Position numbers and translations under genes: made by a program | In this document: positions 60,780-64,000 of the stretch, one piece after another | Layout of the letters: each line of letters begins with the position of its first letter | Numbering within the stretch: position 1 is the first letter of the stretch | From: Engraulis encrasicolus | Taxonomy: Eukaryota > Chordata > Actinopteri > Clupeiformes > Engraulidae | Length of the DNA stretch: 64,000 nt | Assembly (NCBI RefSeq): GCF_034702125.1 | Contig: NC_085861.1 | Location: forward strand, 52,414,295-52,478,294 | Reading direction: 5' to 3' | Notes under the pieces: model-generated | Database searches by the model: none | Seen by the model: the letters and a program-made list of their open reading frames with translations, nothing else | What the model was told of the DNA's origin: nothing

Positions 60780-63535
60780 GAAAGACAGGCGGTGACACGT
60801 GAAAATTCAGTGAAATGGACACAGAACCTTGGGGCACTTCTGTGACCCCAAAACGGAATTCTGGCAAAATCAGTGAAACTGCCACAGATTTTGTGTCATA
60901 ATGGTTTGTGTCCATTTCACAGAATTTTGTAAGATGAGAGACATGTTGCTCTTTCACACACACACAGGCACACACGCACATACACACACACTACTTTAAA
61001 ATGACTGCTCAGTCATGGGCCACCCCATTATCCCTGCCACTTGCCTGCTTACGTAGGCTATATTGCATGTCTTTTCCACTCTCCAAATGTGTACGGTATG
61101 TTTTGACAAGTTCTTCAGCTCTTTTTTAATGCGTATGGATTTTCTCAAGTACACCCTGACCTTCAATGTCTTATATAGAGCCATGAGAGATTGCATACCC
61201 TCAGAATGCCCCATGCATTCTGGCCAGAAATATTGAATAACTATTAGGTAGATTTTTTTTTTCAGTGGCTTCCATCAGTTGGAAGTGACAACATAAGCCA
61301 AGCATCATATATTTCACATGTCTGAACATACATGAGAACCTTCCATCATTCCAGAGGCGTTGATGGCGGCTAAGTGACAGATTGTCGACTGAATGCATCT
61401 GCATGCGCAGCCACGTCCCGGCGGCTGTACATTCAAGGCCCAGATGACAGATTCGAAATCACACAGCCACGTACTCAACATGTGAGACACACGTCTGACT
61501 TGTGACCTGCCAAAACTTCTAAAATTGCCTCATTAGCATACATTTCTACGGCAATATATTTTCCACCAAGACATGAAACACCTCCTAGGCGGATGTCTTT
61601 AGTACATGTGTTGCTTATAAGGTACAAAAGAAAATATCCTGCAGAGAATCCATCATTTCAAGCATACTGACGGTAGACGTTTTATTTAAGCAACCAGCCT
61701 TTTTTTAGTATTAAGAATTCCTTTCACCTCTAGACAGTGTGTGTGTGTGTGTTAAAATATTGATGAGAGCAGCCCACTTTCAATGTCTTGATGAAAAGAG
61801 GCCTGCATTGTAATTTTCCCGCCTGAGGAGCACACAGGCCCGGAGACGACGCTTCACAGCCGCGCCGTGGTTTTAATTAAAAACGCTCGTTAAGTTTTGC
61901 CTCACTTATAATTACCCATATTCTCTTTTATTACTTTTTTTTGATGGCATCGGCGCGGGGAGGCATCACTGGATGTGACAGCAGTAATAATAGCGGGATG
62001 TAACCCCCCACACACACTCCCTGCAGTGTCACAGCAGATTTGTTGTCAAAGAGGAGCACAGTATGAGGTTATTCAGTCCCATTTGTATGAGGCCGTTTCA
62101 CTAGAGGTTACAGCTGGCCATCCGTCAGAGTCAGACTGACACCTGGTGTAACAGGAGGTTAAGGGATGACAGCGTGAGTGGATAGACTGTGATGTGATGT
62201 ATCTGCAGTGGATTTGTTTCCTTCGGATGCGTTTGCTTTTCATGTCACTGTCCAACAAAGTTGTCAATCATTTGGGGTTACAGTAGACATGAATGACATC
62301 TGAATCATTTGTTTACAAACAAAACAAAAAGAGAGATTAAATAAATACTTTAATATGGTATAAGGGCAAAGCCAAAGTTCAACATCACCTTTGACTATCA
62401 TATGCAATTCCAAACAATATCACTTTTTAAACAATCATACCATTTCCATTGTAAGGTATAATCCTATCCATAGCAGTAGTGAAAAAACAGTGGAGGTGGG
62501 CTTTGCTGTGCCATGTACTAGGCCCATTTGTTACTGTAATTACTGTATTGTACTACTAGTACTAGATTACTAGTTTTCCTTATTAGTTCTTACATTAATT
62601 GATAAATTCTTTGCATCCTATTGTGTTTTCATATTGTTTTACCTAAAAGCATGTGCATGCCATGAGATACTTCACAGTCCATTGATTGAGAGAGACAGTC
62701 CATTGCTTGTGAAGTTTTATCTAATTGAAACAAGGCCGACAGGCGGACAACAGATGCGTCCCTCTATGCCAGTTCCAACTATGCCATTTTCCCCCCCAAA
62801 CGCCCCCCTGGCCTCCTCCTAGCCTGTCAACGCCCCCCGAGGATGTACTTTTTGTTTATTGGTCATCATGGACACTCCAAATATTGTGACAGGCAGCAAG
62901 GCAGCAAAATGGCGAGACATGGCTTTATTTTTTGCAGTTTAGGGTATAATAAGCTTATCATCATTCTTGGATTTGGAAAAGAACCATAGGCTATGATTTG
63001 AAATTTCACATAGCCTAGATGAAGTAGGCTACATTACAAATTACCAGACATTTATTAGGCCTAACAACCTTTGTTATGTGCATGTGGGAAAGAATCTAAA
63101 CATCGACAAATAATAAATAAATAAAACCGTTTGGGTGAATCATGCGCTTATGGGTTGACCCTTTAGGTGAATTATGGACTTTTTTTCAATACCAGCTTCA
63201 CCGTCAAGGCACCAGAGAACGGAAGGCACAAATCAGTGAACTTCTGTGCCAGAGTTTATCAAATGCACACGACTGCAAAGCAATTACGAAAGACGCGTTC
63301 TGTCCTGTACTCTCTCTGAGCGCAACGAAAAGCACCATTGCCCTTCCAAATGGCACTTGTAGGCCGGAAGGTGACCCTCGAAAAGTGCTTCAGAAACCTA
63401 ACTTCGCTCCACAGCCTCCGAACAAACAGACATTCAGTTCATAAAAAAGAAAGACTTATATAGAGGATTTAAAACCTCAGTTCGGATTAGTCCGCACTGC
63501 AAGGCTATTCAAATTCGCAACGTGTAATGAATGAA
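60386..63535. other. Unassigned sequence with one GA microsatellite
   Basis: A direct repeat pair (TGTGTCCATTTCAC-like, 60815-60925) is present. The GC-rich/TAAT-mixed segment 61810-61990 is a compositional candidate for a conserved non-coding element. A 100-codon plus frame at 63142-63444 has no recognisable features. Confidence 0.35.
60716..60777 (+). repeat. (GA)n microsatellite
   Basis: GA units with C interruptions in the first half. Confidence 0.95.
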
Positions 63536-64000
63536 AAGTAAACCTTATCATCCACTTGCATAATAGTTCTTGGTGCTATAAACAAAGCACTGTTACAATC
63601 ACTTAGAGGGTTATCAATAGCCTGGGTTATCTATAGCCTACTTATTGTAATTGTTTCCATTAATTGCTCAAAACCACAGTATGAAATGTCAATTGCAAAA
63701 TTGTGCCTTGTGCTGTAAATAAAGCACTGTTTATAATTTATTTAGAACTTATCCCAATCCAGAGATATATGCATGAGTATTATTTTTGATAATTGTTATT
63801 ATATGTGAACATGAAAAGGTAACCTTATCATCCACTTGCACAATAGTTGTTGGTGCTATAAACAAAGCACTGTTTGTAGTTACAATCACCTAGAGGGTTA
63901 TCAATATACCTGGGTTATCTATAGCCTACTTATTGCAATTGTTTCCATTAATTGCTCAAATCCACAGTATGAAATGTCAATTGCATAATTGTGCTTTGTT
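63536..64000 (+). repeat. 280-bp tandem duplication reaching the window edge
   Basis: AACCTTATCATCCACTTGCA starts at 63541 and again at 63821. GGTGCTATAAACAAAGCACT, AGAGGGTTATCAATA, GGGTTATCTATAGCCTACTT and GTATGAAATGTCAATTGCA follow in both. A shorter variant (GTGCTGTAAATAAAGCACTG, about 63711) adds a partial sub-unit. The second unit is cut by the window end. Confidence 0.88.

Overview
This is a stretch of vertebrate nuclear DNA, almost certainly from a ray-finned fish. The evidence is long dinucleotide microsatellites roughly every 1-3 kb, tRNA-derived SINEs with the fish-type tail (CGCTTTGGATAAAAGC), many short hAT-type elements, remnants of several non-LTR retrotransposons, and a Gmr1-like Ty3/gypsy element, a clade first described in cod. 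The palindrome TAGGCCTA occurs about 19 times. I found no convincing host exon, tRNA gene, rRNA gene or CRISPR array, so the window is best read as intergenic or deep intronic sequence dominated by repeats.

The one substantial protein-coding locus is a full-length LTR retrotransposon at 50314-57053. It is flanked by a perfect 5-bp target duplication (TGGAC at 50309-50313 and 57054-57058), with LTRs of 986 and 985 bp that differ at about 17 substitutions and one 1-nt indel by eye. It has a primer-binding site resembling a tRNA-Leu 3' end, a polypurine tract, and gag-pol coding capacity. The pol order is protease, integrase, reverse transcriptase, RNase H. Integrase therefore lies upstream of RT, as in Ty1/copia, although the domain sequences are Ty3/gypsy-like; this is the hallmark of the Gmr1-like clade. 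The gag capsid region resembles the SCAN domain. This copy is broken by one frame disruption in capsid near 52131, while the rest of the reading frame is open to the stop, which lies inside the 3' LTR.

DNA transposons: hAT-type elements with 8-bp duplications lie at 4687-5996 (CTTGCAAG), 11960-14350 (CTCACAGT), 15779-16259 (GTGTGCGT), 24875-25413 (GGCAGCAT) and 26749-26918 (GACTTCAG). Less perfect ones lie at 21088-21489, 21661-22010 and 49743-50040. The 11960-14350 element carries a nested element at 12540-14266 with TAA duplications and GGGCGG termini (PIF/Harbinger type). A 657-bp element at 9823-10479 is bounded by TTAA and is nearly a perfect palindrome. Other inverted-repeat elements lie at 1-145, 16755-17111, 22896-23381 and 58038-58391.

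Retroposon remnants: non-LTR ORF2 C-terminal fragments at about 1290-2050 (+), 26397-27200 (-) and 45098-45441 (-); 3' tails at 22745-22870 and 60220-60385; tRNA-derived SINEs at 8051-8277 (+) and 28114-28324 (-). Two further dispersed families are visible from within the window alone: a family of about 170 bp with three copies (23176-23349, 58130-58302, 32005-32173 on the minus strand) and a G/C-rich family with five copies (near 22087, 24105, 29113, 38590 and 44067), one of which contains runs of 51 and 29 G. Diverged tandem duplications occupy 58632-59070, 59790-60120 and 63536-64000. Remaining gaps are unique-looking, mostly AT-rich DNA.
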